DNA from: UBA1858 sp965262455
GTDB taxonomy: Bacteria > Pseudomonadota > Gammaproteobacteria > UBA4575
DNA: 64,000 nucleotides
Assembly: GCA_965262455.1 (NCBI GenBank)
Contig: CBDHFH010000008.1
Coordinates: 1,412,850-1,476,849, forward strand
Reading direction: 5' to 3'
A program made the position numbers and the translations under genes. Under the pieces are notes generated by a model. It saw only the letters and a program-made list of their open reading frames with translations. It had not been told where the DNA came from and made no database searches. Positions 1 to 8,956 of the stretch are shown one piece after another (position 1 is the first letter of the stretch; each line of letters begins with the position of its first letter).

Positions 1-239
1 AAGGATTTGGTCGGCAAAAGGGACACACGGAACTCTATCGTGGCGCAGAGTACGTCATTGATTTTTTACCTAAATTAAAAATTGAAATCGCCGTTCCAGC
101 CGATAGAGTCGATGACGTCATCGAAGCAATCACACGTGCTGCCAACACGGGAAAAATCGGTGATGGCAAAATTTTCATTACCGATATAGATCAAGCTGTT
201 CGAATAAGAACCGGAGAAACCGGCCAAGATGCACTGTAG
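1..239 (+). CDS. glnK: Nitrogen regulatory protein P-II (GlnK/GlnB), 3' part
   Basis: The reading frame is open from the window edge to a TAG at 237-239 and encodes the last 78 or so residues of a P-II signalling protein. It contains the T-loop segment GRQKGHTELYRGAEY with the tyrosine that is uridylylated in this family, then the C-terminal core with ITRAANTGKIGDGKIF. P-II trimers sense 2-oxoglutarate, ATP/ADP and glutamine and, as GlnK, plug the AmtB channel. amtB begins 14 bases downstream, the classic glnK-amtB operon, so GlnK is preferred over GlnB. The 5' end and any sigma-54 promoter lie outside the window. Confidence 0.95.
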   Translation, partial: GFGRQKGHTELYRGAEYVIDFLPKLKIEIAVPADRVDDVIEAITRAANTGKIGDGKIFITDIDQAVRIRTGETGQDAL

Positions 240-253
240 CAGAGAGGGAGATT

Positions 254-1549
254 ATGAGTCACAACAACTACAACAAAATATTAATTAGCAGTTTACTTCT
301 TTTTACTCCAGCGCTTGTCAACGCAGATCAATTGAATGGCGCTGATACTGCTTGGATACTCACATCCACGGCTTTGGTGTTATTCATGACCATCCCAGGA
401 TTGTCATTATTCTATGCGGGTCTTGTGAGAAGTAAAAACGTGTTATCTGTGCTTATGCAATGTTTCACCATCACTTGTGTTGCTTCCATTGTATGGCTAG
501 CGTTTGGTTACAGCATGAGCTTTAGTTCACACGCTTCATTGAATCAATGGATGGGAGGCTTCGATAATTTATTTTTATCTGAAGTCACTCGAGAAAGTAT
601 CTCAGGCGGTATCCCGGAAACCGTTTTCGTCATGTTTCAGATGACATTCGCAATTATTACGCCTGCGTTAGTGATTGGTGGGTTCGCAGAACGCATGAAA
701 TTTTCGGCCATGATCTGGTTTACCATTTTGTGGATGACATTAGTATATTTTCCAATCTGTCATTGGGTATGGGGCGGTGGCTGGTTAGCCGACAAAGGCA
801 CGCTTGATTTTGCTGGTGGCTTAGTCGTTCATATCACAGCAGGGGTCGGGGCGTTAGTCGCAGCGATCATGCTAGGAAAACGTAATGGATTTCCTAACAC
901 TCCTCTTCCGCCACATAATTTGACCATGTCCGTTACTGGCGCCGGCATGTTATGGGTCGGCTGGTTTGGTTTTAATGGCGGCAGCGCATTAGCTGCTAAT
1001 GGCGATGCTGGCATGGCCATTCTTGTCACACACATTAGTGCAGCGATGGCTTCATTAACCTGGATGTTTATTGAGTGGATAAAATATGGCAAGCCGAGTG
1101 TATTAGGCATCGTCACTGGAATGGTCGCCGGGTTAGGTAGCATCACACCCGCGTCAGGCTTTGTTGGCCCCATAGGTGCTATTGTCATAGGATTCACAGC
1201 CGGCCTTGTTTGCTTTACTGCAACAAACTTTATGAAACGCACCTTACATATTGATGATTCATTAGATGTATTTCCGGTGCATGGCGTAGGCGGCATTATT
1301 GGTACATTGCTCGCCGGTGTATTTGTCGCTTCTCAGTTTGGTGGCGCCGGCCTTGCTCAGGGTGTCAGTATTGCCGACCAATTAGGTGTGCAGTTTACTG
1401 CCGTCATTGCGGTACTAGTATGGACCGCCATCGCGACCTTTATTGTTTTAAAAGTAACCAGTCTGATATGTGGTCTGCGTGCTACTGACGAACAAGAACG
1501 CAGCGGCCTGGACATTACTCAACATGAAGAAAAAGGCTACAACATGTAA
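254..1549 (+). CDS. amtB: Ammonium transporter AmtB
   Basis: A 431-residue Amt/MEP/Rh family channel. It starts with a cleavable signal peptide (about residues 1-24, ending VNA), then about 11 membrane helices, as in E. coli AmtB. Family signatures include GLSLFYAGLVRSKN near residue 50 and DFAGGLVVHITAGVGALVAA near residue 187; the latter holds one of the two conserved pore histidines, and DVFPVHGVGGIIG near 340 holds the other. It conducts ammonium/ammonia across the inner membrane under nitrogen limitation. The ATG at 254 follows a purine-rich ribosome site (gagggag). It is co-transcribed with the P-II gene just upstream and followed by a strong terminator. Confidence 0.97.
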   Translation: MSHNNYNKILISSLLLFTPALVNADQLNGADTAWILTSTALVLFMTIPGLSLFYAGLVRSKNVLSVLMQCFTITCVASIVWLAFGYSMSFSSHASLNQWMGGFDNLFLSEVTRESISGGIPETVFVMFQMTFAIITPALVIGGFAERMKFSAMIWFTILWMTLVYFPICHWVWGGGWLADKGTLDFAGGLVVHITAGVGALVAAIMLGKRNGFPNTPLPPHNLTMSVTGAGMLWVGWFGFNGGSALAANGDAGMAILVTHISAAMASLTWMFIEWIKYGKPSVLGIVTGMVAGLGSITPASGFVGPIGAIVIGFTAGLVCFTATNFMKRTLHIDDSLDVFPVHGVGGIIGTLLAGVFVASQFGGAGLAQGVSIADQLGVQFTAVIAVLVWTAIATFIVLKVTSLICGLRATDEQERSGLDITQHEEKGYNM

Positions 1550-1570
1550 GCATAATGGCGACACTGTTAA

Positions 1571-1598
1571 AAAGGCGGCTAAATAGCCGCCTTTTTTT
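1571..1598 (+). terminator. Rho-independent terminator after amtB
   Basis: The inverted repeat AAAGGCGGCT / AGCCGCCTTT has a 4-base loop and runs into a T tract. It ends the glnK-amtB unit and separates it from pcnB. Confidence 0.9.
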
Positions 1599-1632
1599 AC
1601 ATACCTAATTCAGATGCCTCTATAATTGCCTG

Positions 1633-2922
1633 GTGCAAAATACTAATAAACCATCGAGTCACCTCAGACGTATTCCCTTCAATGAACACCAAATTGATGA
1701 GAGCAAGATTTGTCATCAAGCACGTTTTGTTGTTGAGACATTAATACAGGCAAACTATCAAGCCTATCTTGTAGGCGGTTGTGTACGCGATCTTGTGTTA
1801 GGCATTGAACCAAAAGACTTTGATGTCGCCACCGACGCTCACCCCGAGCAAATACGCGCCTTGTTTGACAATAGTCGCCTAATAGGGCGTCGATTTCGTA
1901 TCGTGCATGTCGTGTTTAAACGCAACATTATTGAAGTATCCACATTCCGCGCGAATGCCAGCCAAAGCAGTCAACACTCCCATAAAGAACACTCTGGCCG
2001 AATTGTCAGAGATAACACGTTTGGCACTATCGAAGAGGATGCAATGCGTCGCGATTTCACAATTAACGCATTGTATTACGACATCAATAAATCAGAAGTA
2101 CTGGATTATTGTTCTGGTTATCAAGATTTACTGGACAAAAAAATTCGTATGATTGGTGACGTGACGACACGTTATCGCGAGGATCCAGTGCGTATATTAA
2201 GAGCGCTTCGCTTTCGCGCAAAGTTAGATCTGATTATTGAACAACATACTGAACAACCTATTAAGCAACTTGCCCCGCTACTCGCTGATATCCCCGCAGC
2301 GAGATTATTCGATGAAGTCATCAAGCTCTTTCACAGCGGTTACGCCGTACGTTGTTTTGAAGAACTTAAAAAATATCATTTATTAAGTGTTTTATTTCCA
2401 ATCACTGAGCAAGCCATCAAACATAAACACTCTTTCAGCTCAATAATTCATAGCGCATTGGAAAATACAGACAGTCGCATTGCCCAAGGTAAATCTGTCA
2501 ATCCTGCATTTATTTTTTCAATTTTATTATGGCAACCTTATTTACAACTGCTTCAACAAACTATCGACCAAGGCACGCCCTATGCTGAGGCCGCTTGGTC
2601 AGCTGGTAGAGCTGTCGTACTAGATCAATCCAATATAACTTCAATCCCTAAACGCTTTTCAATTATGATTTGCGAAATATGGAAATTGCAAAATCGTTTT
2701 AAGCATAAGAAAGGCAAAAGAACATTACTTTTACTGCAACACCCCCGCTTTCGCGCCGCCTACGACTTCATGTGTATTCGTGCGCAAGCAGGCGACACAG
2801 ATAATGAGGATTGCACCTGGTGGACACACATACAAACACTACCGGAACAAGAACAGCGTAATATAATCTACTCAAAACTAAGAACACCACGCAAGAAAAA
2901 ACTTCATGACAACAAGCCGTAA
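1633..2922 (+). CDS. pcnB: Poly(A) polymerase I
   Basis: A 429-residue class II nucleotidyltransferase that adds 3' poly(A) tails to RNA and so promotes decay. The head domain shows YLVGGCVRDLVLG (residues 41-53) and the metal-binding pair in KDFDVATDA, followed by RRFRIVHV and the conserved MRRDFTINALYYD. The RNA-binding neck ends in REDPVRILRALRFRAKL. The C-terminus is basic (RTPRKKK). The most upstream start is GTG at 1633, which places the conserved domain at the usual distance from the N-terminus. The gene overlaps folK by 17 bases, as in many gammaproteobacteria, and probably heads the folK-panBC operon. Confidence 0.94.
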   Translation: MQNTNKPSSHLRRIPFNEHQIDESKICHQARFVVETLIQANYQAYLVGGCVRDLVLGIEPKDFDVATDAHPEQIRALFDNSRLIGRRFRIVHVVFKRNIIEVSTFRANASQSSQHSHKEHSGRIVRDNTFGTIEEDAMRRDFTINALYYDINKSEVLDYCSGYQDLLDKKIRMIGDVTTRYREDPVRILRALRFRAKLDLIIEQHTEQPIKQLAPLLADIPAARLFDEVIKLFHSGYAVRCFEELKKYHLLSVLFPITEQAIKHKHSFSSIIHSALENTDSRIAQGKSVNPAFIFSILLWQPYLQLLQQTIDQGTPYAEAAWSAGRAVVLDQSNITSIPKRFSIMICEIWKLQNRFKHKKGKRTLLLLQHPRFRAAYDFMCIRAQAGDTDNEDCTWWTHIQTLPEQEQRNIIYSKLRTPRKKKLHDNKP

Positions 2923-3415
2923 TCTTTTTTTAACTGATGCGTACATCGGTTTAGGTAGCAACTTAGATAATCCGATCGATCATGTATCCTTAGCGTTGTT
3001 ACAACTAACGCAAATAACAAATACATCACTGCATTCATTTTCAAATTTGTATGCCAGCCGCCCCATGGGGCCATCCGACCAGCCACCCTACATAAATGCC
3101 GTTGCCTGGTTGAAAACAAGATTAACCGCAGACACCTTACTCACTCATCTTCAAAGGCTAGAAAATGAACACGGGAGAACTCGCCTGGGTGAGCATTGGG
3201 GGCCACGTACACTCGATCTGGACATTTTGGTATATGGTAATTATCGTATTGAAAATCAATCGCTTAGCGTCCCCCACCCAGGTGTTAAACTACGTGAATT
3301 TGTTCTCTACCCATTGCACGAAGTGAATAAAAACCTCATGATTCCAGGTCAAGGCACTGTGCATCGGTTGCAACCGCGGTGCTACTCTAATGGACTAATC
3401 AGACTACCTATATAA
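2906..3415 (+). CDS. folK: 6-hydroxymethyl-7,8-dihydropterin pyrophosphokinase (HPPK)
   Basis: A 169-residue HPPK that transfers pyrophosphate from ATP to hydroxymethyl-dihydropterin in folate synthesis. The N-terminal AYIGLGSNLDNP, the catalytic-loop region with ENEHGRTR, and the signature WGPRTLDLDILVYG are all present. The last is the metal-binding DLDIL motif. The ATG at 2906 lies inside the end of pcnB, implying translational coupling. The C-terminus is slightly longer than in E. coli FolK but unremarkable. Confidence 0.96.
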   Translation: MTTSRNLFLTDAYIGLGSNLDNPIDHVSLALLQLTQITNTSLHSFSNLYASRPMGPSDQPPYINAVAWLKTRLTADTLLTHLQRLENEHGRTRLGEHWGPRTLDLDILVYGNYRIENQSLSVPHPGVKLREFVLYPLHEVNKNLMIPGQGTVHRLQPRCYSNGLIRLPI

Positions 3416-3416
3416 G

Positions 3417-4064
3417 ATGTCATCTTTACCCGCTTACATTGTCATTGAAGGCCCTATTGGTGTGGGCAAGTCCAGTCTTGCGCAACGTTTGGCGAACGAT
3501 TTCAGTTCACAGTTAATGCTTGAAGAAGTGGATGAAAATCCATTCCTGGAACAATTTTATCAACGCCCAAGAGAGGCGGCGTTATCAACTCAATTATTCT
3601 TTTTAATGCATCGCACGCGCCAGATTAAAGAACTGCGACAAGCCGATATCTTCTCTCAATCAAAAATAGCTGATTACTTAATTGAAAAAGACCAATTATT
3701 TGCACAAGTCACGCTGTCACCCACGGAATATGATCTTTATTTGCAAGTCTATGAACACATGATTATTGATGCACCTAAACCTGACTTGGTGGTCTATCTA
3801 CAAGCACCAGTAGGCACACTGCTGGAACGCATTCGTAAACGTGGACGTAACTTTGAACGCCTTATCGAATCCAGTTATCTAGAACAACTGAACGAAGCTT
3901 ATGCGGATTTCTTTTATCATTATAATGACACCCCGCTGTTAATCGTCAATGCCAGTGAGATTGACTTCATTAACAATGATCGTGATTACGAACAATTAAA
4001 ATCTCAGATAATCAATACCACCAGTGGGCGTCATTACTTCAATCCACTGCCGTTTGTGAGCTAA
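3417..4064 (+). CDS. Deoxynucleoside kinase (dAK/dGK family)
   Basis: A 215-residue P-loop kinase of the deoxyadenosine/deoxyguanosine kinase family. It has the Walker A motif IEGPIGVGKSS at residues 10-20, the substrate-binding LEEVDENPFL, the lid arginines in ERIRKRGRNFE and a C-terminal beta strand LLIVNASEIDF. It phosphorylates deoxynucleosides for salvage; the exact substrate cannot be told from sequence. It starts one base after the folK stop and is followed seven bases later by panB. A kinase of this family between folK and panB is a recurrent gammaproteobacterial arrangement. Confidence 0.88.
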   Translation: MSSLPAYIVIEGPIGVGKSSLAQRLANDFSSQLMLEEVDENPFLEQFYQRPREAALSTQLFFLMHRTRQIKELRQADIFSQSKIADYLIEKDQLFAQVTLSPTEYDLYLQVYEHMIIDAPKPDLVVYLQAPVGTLLERIRKRGRNFERLIESSYLEQLNEAYADFFYHYNDTPLLIVNASEIDFINNDRDYEQLKSQIINTTSGRHYFNPLPFVS

Positions 4065-4071
4065 AAATTAT

Positions 4072-4863
4072 ATGAGCTCGCAAACACAATTGGGGATGAC
4101 GATTAATCAGTTAAAACGCATGCGTGATAACGCTGAAAAAATTGCTTGTTTAACCGCATACGATGCTGCTTTTGCCAAACTCATTGATCAAGCAGGTATG
4201 GATATTATTCTGGTCGGCGATTCGCTTGGCATGGTCATTCAAGGCAATACTTCAACCGTATCTGTCACCATGGAAGATATTATTTACCACACTCAATGTG
4301 TCGTGAATGCTACTTCATATTCGTTAGTTATCTCAGATATGCCATTTATGAGTTACAGCAATATTGAGATAGCGCTACATAATGCCACCAGATTAATGCA
4401 AGAAGGTGGTGCGCAAATGGTTAAACTTGAAGCCACACAACGTCAAACTGAAATTGTTGCAGAACTTAGCGCATGTGGTATTCCAGTTTGTGCGCATTTA
4501 GGTTTGCGTCCACAGTACATTCATAAGTTAGGCGGCTATCACACGCAAGGCACAGATAACGCATCTGCCACGGAATTATTATCTACCAGCAAGGCACTAG
4601 AGAAAGCTGGTGCAGATATATTATTGGTTGAATGTATTCCCGCACAATTAAGCACAAAAATAACCCAAGCGGTTAGCATTCCTGTAATTGGTATTGGCGC
4701 CGGGAAAGACTGTGATGGGCAAATTCTGGTGTTACAGGATATTCTTGGCATCACACCAGATAAAATCCCACCGTTTGTTAAAAACTATATGCAAAATTGC
4801 AGTATTCAAACTGCCGTTCAGAACTATATTCAAGAAGTAAAATCTGGCGTATTCCCAGCATAA
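4072..4863 (+). CDS. panB: 3-methyl-2-oxobutanoate hydroxymethyltransferase
   Basis: A 263-residue ketopantoate hydroxymethyltransferase, the first committed step of pantothenate (vitamin B5, coenzyme A) synthesis. It transfers a hydroxymethyl group from methylene-THF to alpha-ketoisovalerate. TIM-barrel signatures are CLTAYDAAFAKLIDQAG, DIILVGDSLGMVIQG (metal-binding Asp), GAQMVKLEA, and the catalytic-Glu region ILLVECIP followed by IPVIGIGAGKDCDGQILV. The length is normal. It pairs with panC 33 bases downstream, and the folate enzyme FolK is encoded in the same operon. Confidence 0.97.
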   Translation: MSSQTQLGMTINQLKRMRDNAEKIACLTAYDAAFAKLIDQAGMDIILVGDSLGMVIQGNTSTVSVTMEDIIYHTQCVVNATSYSLVISDMPFMSYSNIEIALHNATRLMQEGGAQMVKLEATQRQTEIVAELSACGIPVCAHLGLRPQYIHKLGGYHTQGTDNASATELLSTSKALEKAGADILLVECIPAQLSTKITQAVSIPVIGIGAGKDCDGQILVLQDILGITPDKIPPFVKNYMQNCSIQTAVQNYIQEVKSGVFPA

Positions 4864-4896
4864 TCATTTTATTTCTGCTCAATTTATTTTTGCTCT

Positions 4897-5742
4897 ATGA
4901 AACTATTTTCTACATGCAAACAAATTCGTGCACAGATTCGGCAGTACCAATCTCAACAGGAACAGATTGCACTCGTGCCCACCATGGGCCACTTACATGC
5001 GGGTCATATGGCATTAATCGAGCTTGCTAAAGCGCGTGCTAACAGAGTGATCGTATCGATATTTATTAATCCAATTCAATTCAATCAACTTAATGATTTT
5101 GAACACTACCCTCGCACACTAGACGATGATATTGAAAAACTTAACACATGTGATGTCGACGAAGTATTTGCGCCCGATATAGACGAGCTCTATCCTCATG
5201 GCACTTCTCAAGCGACAAAAATCTTAATTCCTAATCTAGCAGACATTTTGGAAGGTGAATGTCGCCCAGGTCATTTCGAAGGCGTTTGCACCGTGGTGTG
5301 CAAATTATTCAATATTATTACCCCCAATATCGCGGTGTTTGGTAATAAAGATTTTCAGCAGTTACTTATTATTCGCCACATGGTGGAGGCATTAAATTTT
5401 GATATAGACATTATCGCGGCAGATACTGTGCGTGAAAATGATGGCCTCGCCATGAGCTCACGCAATACATTATTGAATCGTGAACAACGCGAAGCAGCGA
5501 ATAAAATATATTGCACCCTTCAAGACACAATGGAGCAATTTTCAACCAATACGATCGCTTCACTAGAAGAACAAGCTAAAAACACCTTAGAAAATAATAA
5601 CTTCCGAGTCGAGTATTTTTCTATTCGCGATGCTGAAAATTTGCAGCCTGTGTCTAAAGATACTGTAAAAGTAGTCATTTTAGCGGCTGCCTGGCTAGGA
5701 GATATTCGTTTGATAGACAATCAGCTTTTCACTAAGCCCTAA
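4897..5742 (+). CDS. panC: Pantothenate synthetase
   Basis: A 281-residue pantoate-beta-alanine ligase of the nucleotidyltransferase fold that makes pantothenate through a pantoyl adenylate. The HIGH-type motif is in PTMGHLHAGHMALI (about residues 28-41). FINPIQFNQLNDFEHYPRT binds pantoate, GHFEGVCTVVCKLFNI and GNKDFQQL follow, and the KMSKS-equivalent is in GLAMSSRNTLL. The ATG at 4897 matches the usual start (MKLFST). It is the last enzyme gene of the pcnB-panC run. I see no panD in the window. Confidence 0.97.
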   Translation: MKLFSTCKQIRAQIRQYQSQQEQIALVPTMGHLHAGHMALIELAKARANRVIVSIFINPIQFNQLNDFEHYPRTLDDDIEKLNTCDVDEVFAPDIDELYPHGTSQATKILIPNLADILEGECRPGHFEGVCTVVCKLFNIITPNIAVFGNKDFQQLLIIRHMVEALNFDIDIIAADTVRENDGLAMSSRNTLLNREQREAANKIYCTLQDTMEQFSTNTIASLEEQAKNTLENNNFRVEYFSIRDAENLQPVSKDTVKVVILAAAWLGDIRLIDNQLFTKP

Positions 5743-5802
5743 TTGTGTATACTTATGTGCAGTTGAGCATATTTTCGACATTGATTATAAGGAGAATGCA
5801 TA

Positions 5803-5907
5803 ATGGCATGGTTAGCAATTGGTTGCGTGGTACTCGCATTTGTGATCAGTATCGCGGCACAAATTAATCTTTTCACTCACATGAAAAATGGCACTATATA
5901 CCGATAA
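5803..5907 (+). CDS. 34-residue single-pass membrane microprotein
   Basis: A short ORF with a good ribosome site (AAGGAG, about 7 bases before the ATG at 5803) and a terminator shortly after its stop. The product begins MAWLAIGCVVLAFVISIAAQ, one hydrophobic helix of about 20 residues, and ends in a short polar tail with a histidine and two basic residues. It is most likely an inner-membrane microprotein. I recognise no family. The RBS-ORF-terminator arrangement in the 358-bp gap between panC and pgi is the main reason to believe it is expressed. It could be read through from panC, since no terminator lies before it. Confidence 0.6.
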   Translation: MAWLAIGCVVLAFVISIAAQINLFTHMKNGTIYR

Positions 5908-5923
5908 TTCGGGCGCATTTCAC

Positions 5924-5958
5924 AAAAAAACGCGGGCTTTAATTGCCCGCTTTTTTTT
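5924..5958 (+). terminator. Rho-independent terminator after the panC/microprotein unit
   Basis: An A run precedes the hairpin GCGGGC-tttaatt-GCCCGC (5932-5950), which is followed by eight T residues. It is a strong intrinsic terminator and could work in both directions. The rest of the gap to pgi (5959-6100) is AT-rich with no further gene seen. Confidence 0.9.
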
Positions 5959-6100
5959 GCCTTAAATATTTCATTAAACCAACCATCAGACATTTTTAGT
6001 TGGCTATATAACTGCGTATCATGGCTGCTAGTCCGACAAACGGCATACCATAACTAAAACATTGTGCTCAATTACAGATAAATCCTAGTATTATTCTCGA

Positions 6101-7708
6101 ATGATTGCTTCCCATTGGAAAAAACTTGTTAATCATGCAGCTCTCATGCGTGATGTCGAGATGCGTCAGCTATTCGATGAAGACCCCAATCGATTCAATA
6201 AATTTTCCATTCAGTCAAATCCAATCCTGTTTGATTTTTCCAAAAACCGAGTCATTGAACAAACACTCAAGCTACTGCTAAATCTTGCAGAAGCTGCTGA
6301 AGTAGAAAGTTGGCGCGATAGAATGTTTTCAGGTGAAGTAATCAACAACACTGAACAACGCGCAGTGTTGCATACTGCTTTACGCCATCCGGGCGGCACA
6401 CATGTGAGTAAAGAAGTCGACCTGGAACTTGAGAAAATGGAACGCCTGTGCAACAAACTGCATCATGGTCATTGGTTAAGTTACAAAGATACCCCGCTCA
6501 AAGAAGTCGTAGTAATTGGCATTGGGGGATCGTACTTAGGGCCCAAGCTTGCATGCGAAGCATTAACAGAATTCACTCAACGGGATATCAATGTTCATTT
6601 TGTTGCCAACGTTGATGCACATTTGCTTGATGAAGTGCTTAATAAGGTTGCACCTGAAGATACTTTGTTTGTTGTCATTTCGAAAAGCTTTTCAACCCAA
6701 GAAACCACTGCAAATGCTGAAACCGCGGCAGAATGGTTACGTGAAAAAAGTGGCATACGGCGATCGGTACGCAAACAATTTGTTGCAATCACCTCGAATA
6801 TAGAAGCGGCAAAATCTTTTGGTGTTGATTCAGACCATATACTAGGTATGTGGGACTGGGTAGGCGGGCGTTACTCATTATGGAGTACTGTAGGGTTTCC
6901 GCTCGCACTGCAAATTGGTATGCAAAATTTTCGAGGCTTGCTGACGGGTGCCTATGCCATGGATAAACATTTTCAAACGGCTGGCTTGGATCAGAACCTG
7001 CCCGTGATTATGGGTTTGCTTGGCATTTGGTACATTAATTTTCTGCACATGCGCCATCACGCAGTACTGCCATATGACCACCGATTGCGTAGTTTGCCTG
7101 GATACTTGCAGCAGTTAGACATGGAAAGTAATGGCAAGAGCGTGACGCGTCAGGGCGATCGCACAAGTTACTGTACCGGACCGATAATTTTCGGAGAAGC
7201 AGGTACTAATGGTCAACACGCATTTCATCAATTATTGCATCAAGGCGTACCGGTAGTTCCCTGTGATTTTATTGGCTTCTCCCAACCGGCTCATGATCAC
7301 AAAGAACATCATGATATTTTGCTTGCAAACATGCTTGCTCAATCACAAGCCATGATGATGGGCAGAACTAAAAAAGAAACTATTGAACTCCTTGCCAGCC
7401 AGAACATCACCGGCGCGATGGTAAAAGAACTCGCACCTCATATGACTTTTCCAGGTAATCGCCCAAGCAATACAATCATGTGTGAATCACTGACACCGAT
7501 GACACTTGGCGCTCTGCTGGCTCTTTATGAACATAAAGTATTTGTGCAAGGGATTATTTGGAATATCAACTCCTTTGATCAAATGGGTGTGGAGTTAGGC
7601 AAGACACTCACTAATAAGATTCTACCTGTTCTACAAAGTGATAAAGAGTTATCTGGCGCGGATTGTTCGACCCAATCACTTATCGATTATATTCGTAAAA
7701 CTAGCTAA
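6101..7708 (+). CDS. pgi: Glucose-6-phosphate isomerase
   Basis: A 535-residue phosphoglucose isomerase interconverting glucose-6-phosphate and fructose-6-phosphate in the cytosol. Signatures are VVVIGIGGSYLGPKLACEAL near residue 135, VISKSFSTQETTANAETA, and GDRTSYCTGPIIFGEAGTNG near residues 350-369. The C-terminal pattern NINSFDQMGVELGK contains the catalytic-region Gln-Gly-Val-Glu equivalent. The length is close to E. coli Pgi (549). No clear Shine-Dalgarno precedes the ATG at 6101. It lies alone behind a terminator and is followed by a DUF938 methyltransferase. Confidence 0.97.
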   Translation: MIASHWKKLVNHAALMRDVEMRQLFDEDPNRFNKFSIQSNPILFDFSKNRVIEQTLKLLLNLAEAAEVESWRDRMFSGEVINNTEQRAVLHTALRHPGGTHVSKEVDLELEKMERLCNKLHHGHWLSYKDTPLKEVVVIGIGGSYLGPKLACEALTEFTQRDINVHFVANVDAHLLDEVLNKVAPEDTLFVVISKSFSTQETTANAETAAEWLREKSGIRRSVRKQFVAITSNIEAAKSFGVDSDHILGMWDWVGGRYSLWSTVGFPLALQIGMQNFRGLLTGAYAMDKHFQTAGLDQNLPVIMGLLGIWYINFLHMRHHAVLPYDHRLRSLPGYLQQLDMESNGKSVTRQGDRTSYCTGPIIFGEAGTNGQHAFHQLLHQGVPVVPCDFIGFSQPAHDHKEHHDILLANMLAQSQAMMMGRTKKETIELLASQNITGAMVKELAPHMTFPGNRPSNTIMCESLTPMTLGALLALYEHKVFVQGIIWNINSFDQMGVELGKTLTNKILPVLQSDKELSGADCSTQSLIDYIRKTS

Positions 7709-7758
7709 CGCGCTGCCGAGTTACTCAGCAGCCCTTCATATCTCTCTCATTCAAGCAC

Positions 7759-8349
7759 ATGCTTAATAAACCTTTTGCCGAAGCCGCACATCAAAATCGC
7801 GATGACATTCTAAATGTGTTGCGAGAGGCATTTGCAGATGTATCGCGTGTGTTAGAGATTGGCAGTGGCACCGGTCAACATGCGGTATATTTTGCTGAGC
7901 ATTTAGATTACTTGCTGTGGCAAACGAGCGATAAAACGCACATGCTTGAAGGCATTCAACTATGGATAAACCACGCTACATTAGCCAACACACCCGACCC
8001 CATTACACTTGATGTCAATTCAGCATGGCCAACAGAAAAATATGATGCGGTGTTTGCTGCCAATATTATTCACATCATGCATTGGCCCGAAATAGAATCG
8101 TTATTTAAAGGAGTTAGTGCCACGCTCTGCAAAGGCGGCATAGTATGTTTATATGGACCATTCAACATCGATAACTGTTACACCAGCGAAAGCAATGAAC
8201 GTTTTGATCAATGGCTAAAACAAAGAGACCCGCAATCTGGATTAAGGGATAAAGAGGCACTGGATACACTAGCAATCAACAACGATCTACACCCACATAA
8301 AAATTGGCAGATGCCCGCTAATAATAAAATGCTGAGTTGGAAAAAATAA
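7759..8349 (+). CDS. DUF938 SAM-dependent methyltransferase-like protein
   Basis: A 196-residue class I methyltransferase fold. Motif I is VLEIGSGTGQHAVYFAEHL (about residues 31-49), the acidic motif II region is in ITLDVNSAWP, and VFAANIIHIMHWPEIESLF matches the DUF938 signature. The N-terminus MLNKPFAEAAHQNRDDIL is typical of this family. The substrate is unknown. It follows pgi by 50 bases and ends one base before a convergent minus-strand gene. The family assignment is firm but the enzymatic role is not. Confidence 0.85.
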   Translation: MLNKPFAEAAHQNRDDILNVLREAFADVSRVLEIGSGTGQHAVYFAEHLDYLLWQTSDKTHMLEGIQLWINHATLANTPDPITLDVNSAWPTEKYDAVFAANIIHIMHWPEIESLFKGVSATLCKGGIVCLYGPFNIDNCYTSESNERFDQWLKQRDPQSGLRDKEALDTLAINNDLHPHKNWQMPANNKMLSWKK

Positions 8350-8350
8350 A

Positions 8351-8680
8351 CTATTTCTTTTTCCAGCCAGTAGCAGACTGGATATAATTTCCTGCGGCTG
8401 TTTTCTCGATCGCTTTCTTACCCGCCAACAACTCGACCGTTTCTAAACTAGTACTATTTTGTGCCGCGATGGATTCATACTTAGCTTTACGCTTGGTATT
8501 TACATCTTTAACCAATGCTCTTACTTCCGCAGAGGCATCTGCTGAGACAACACCCAAATATCCATTTAACTGTTCGCCAATCAATCCCTGCGCCTTAACT
8601 TCCTGCAAGTCTATAGCAAATGCGCAGGCGGCATTGAATACCATTAAACCTACCAAAATCGCTTTTGTTAATTTAGACAT
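8351..8680 (-). CDS. ydbL: YdbL-like periplasmic protein (DUF1318)
   Basis: A 109-residue exported protein with a signal peptide ending about residue 22 (ACAFA). The body matches the DUF1318/YdbL pattern: LQEVKAQGLIGEQLNGYLG, VRALVKDVNTKRKAKYESIA and ELLAGKKAIEKTAAGNYI. In E. coli, YdbL is encoded with YnbE and YdbH and acts in the periplasm with that AsmA-like lipid-transport system. The same order, ydbH-ynbE-ydbL reading down the minus strand, is present here. That conserved synteny supports the assignment. Confidence 0.88.
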   Translation of the reverse strand: MSKLTKAILVGLMVFNAACAFAIDLQEVKAQGLIGEQLNGYLGVVSADASAEVRALVKDVNTKRKAKYESIAAQNSTSLETVELLAGKKAIEKTAAGNYIQSATGWKKK

Positions 8681-8697
8681 TTCGATACCTCATAACA

Positions 8698-8889
8698 TTA
8701 AAATAAGCCGCTATCTTCGGCAAATACATCATCAAGCTCTTTATCCACCTTGATGCGAACTTCATGTTCAATTTTTATATTCATATTGATAGTGATAGGC
8801 TCTGCAGGCGCCTCAACTTTTACAGTTGGACTACATGCGAGCAATAACAGCGCTGTAAGCGATAGTGTGATTATTGGGTAAATATTCAT
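8698..8889 (-). CDS. ynbE: YnbE-like outer-membrane lipoprotein
   Basis: A 63-residue lipoprotein with signal peptide and lipobox LLLLAC (Cys19). The mature segment has the YnbE pattern PTVKVEAPAEPITINMNIKI followed by EHEVRIKVDKELDD. YnbE is proposed to continue the beta-groove of YdbH at the outer membrane so that phospholipids can pass between membranes. The gene lies 67 bases after ydbH and 17 bases before ydbL on the same strand, consistent with one operon. Confidence 0.88.
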   Translation of the reverse strand: MNIYPIITLSLTALLLLACSPTVKVEAPAEPITINMNIKIEHEVRIKVDKELDDVFAEDSGLF

Positions 8890-8956
8890 AGTTCTTTACC
8901 AATGTCATTAACTGTTTGGCTGAATAATGCAAACAAAGTTCAGCGCAAGTTTAAAA

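Noticed and set aside
7709..7758. Terminator after pgi
   Set aside because: GCTGC / GCAGC can pair around a loop but no T tract follows and the stem is only five base pairs.
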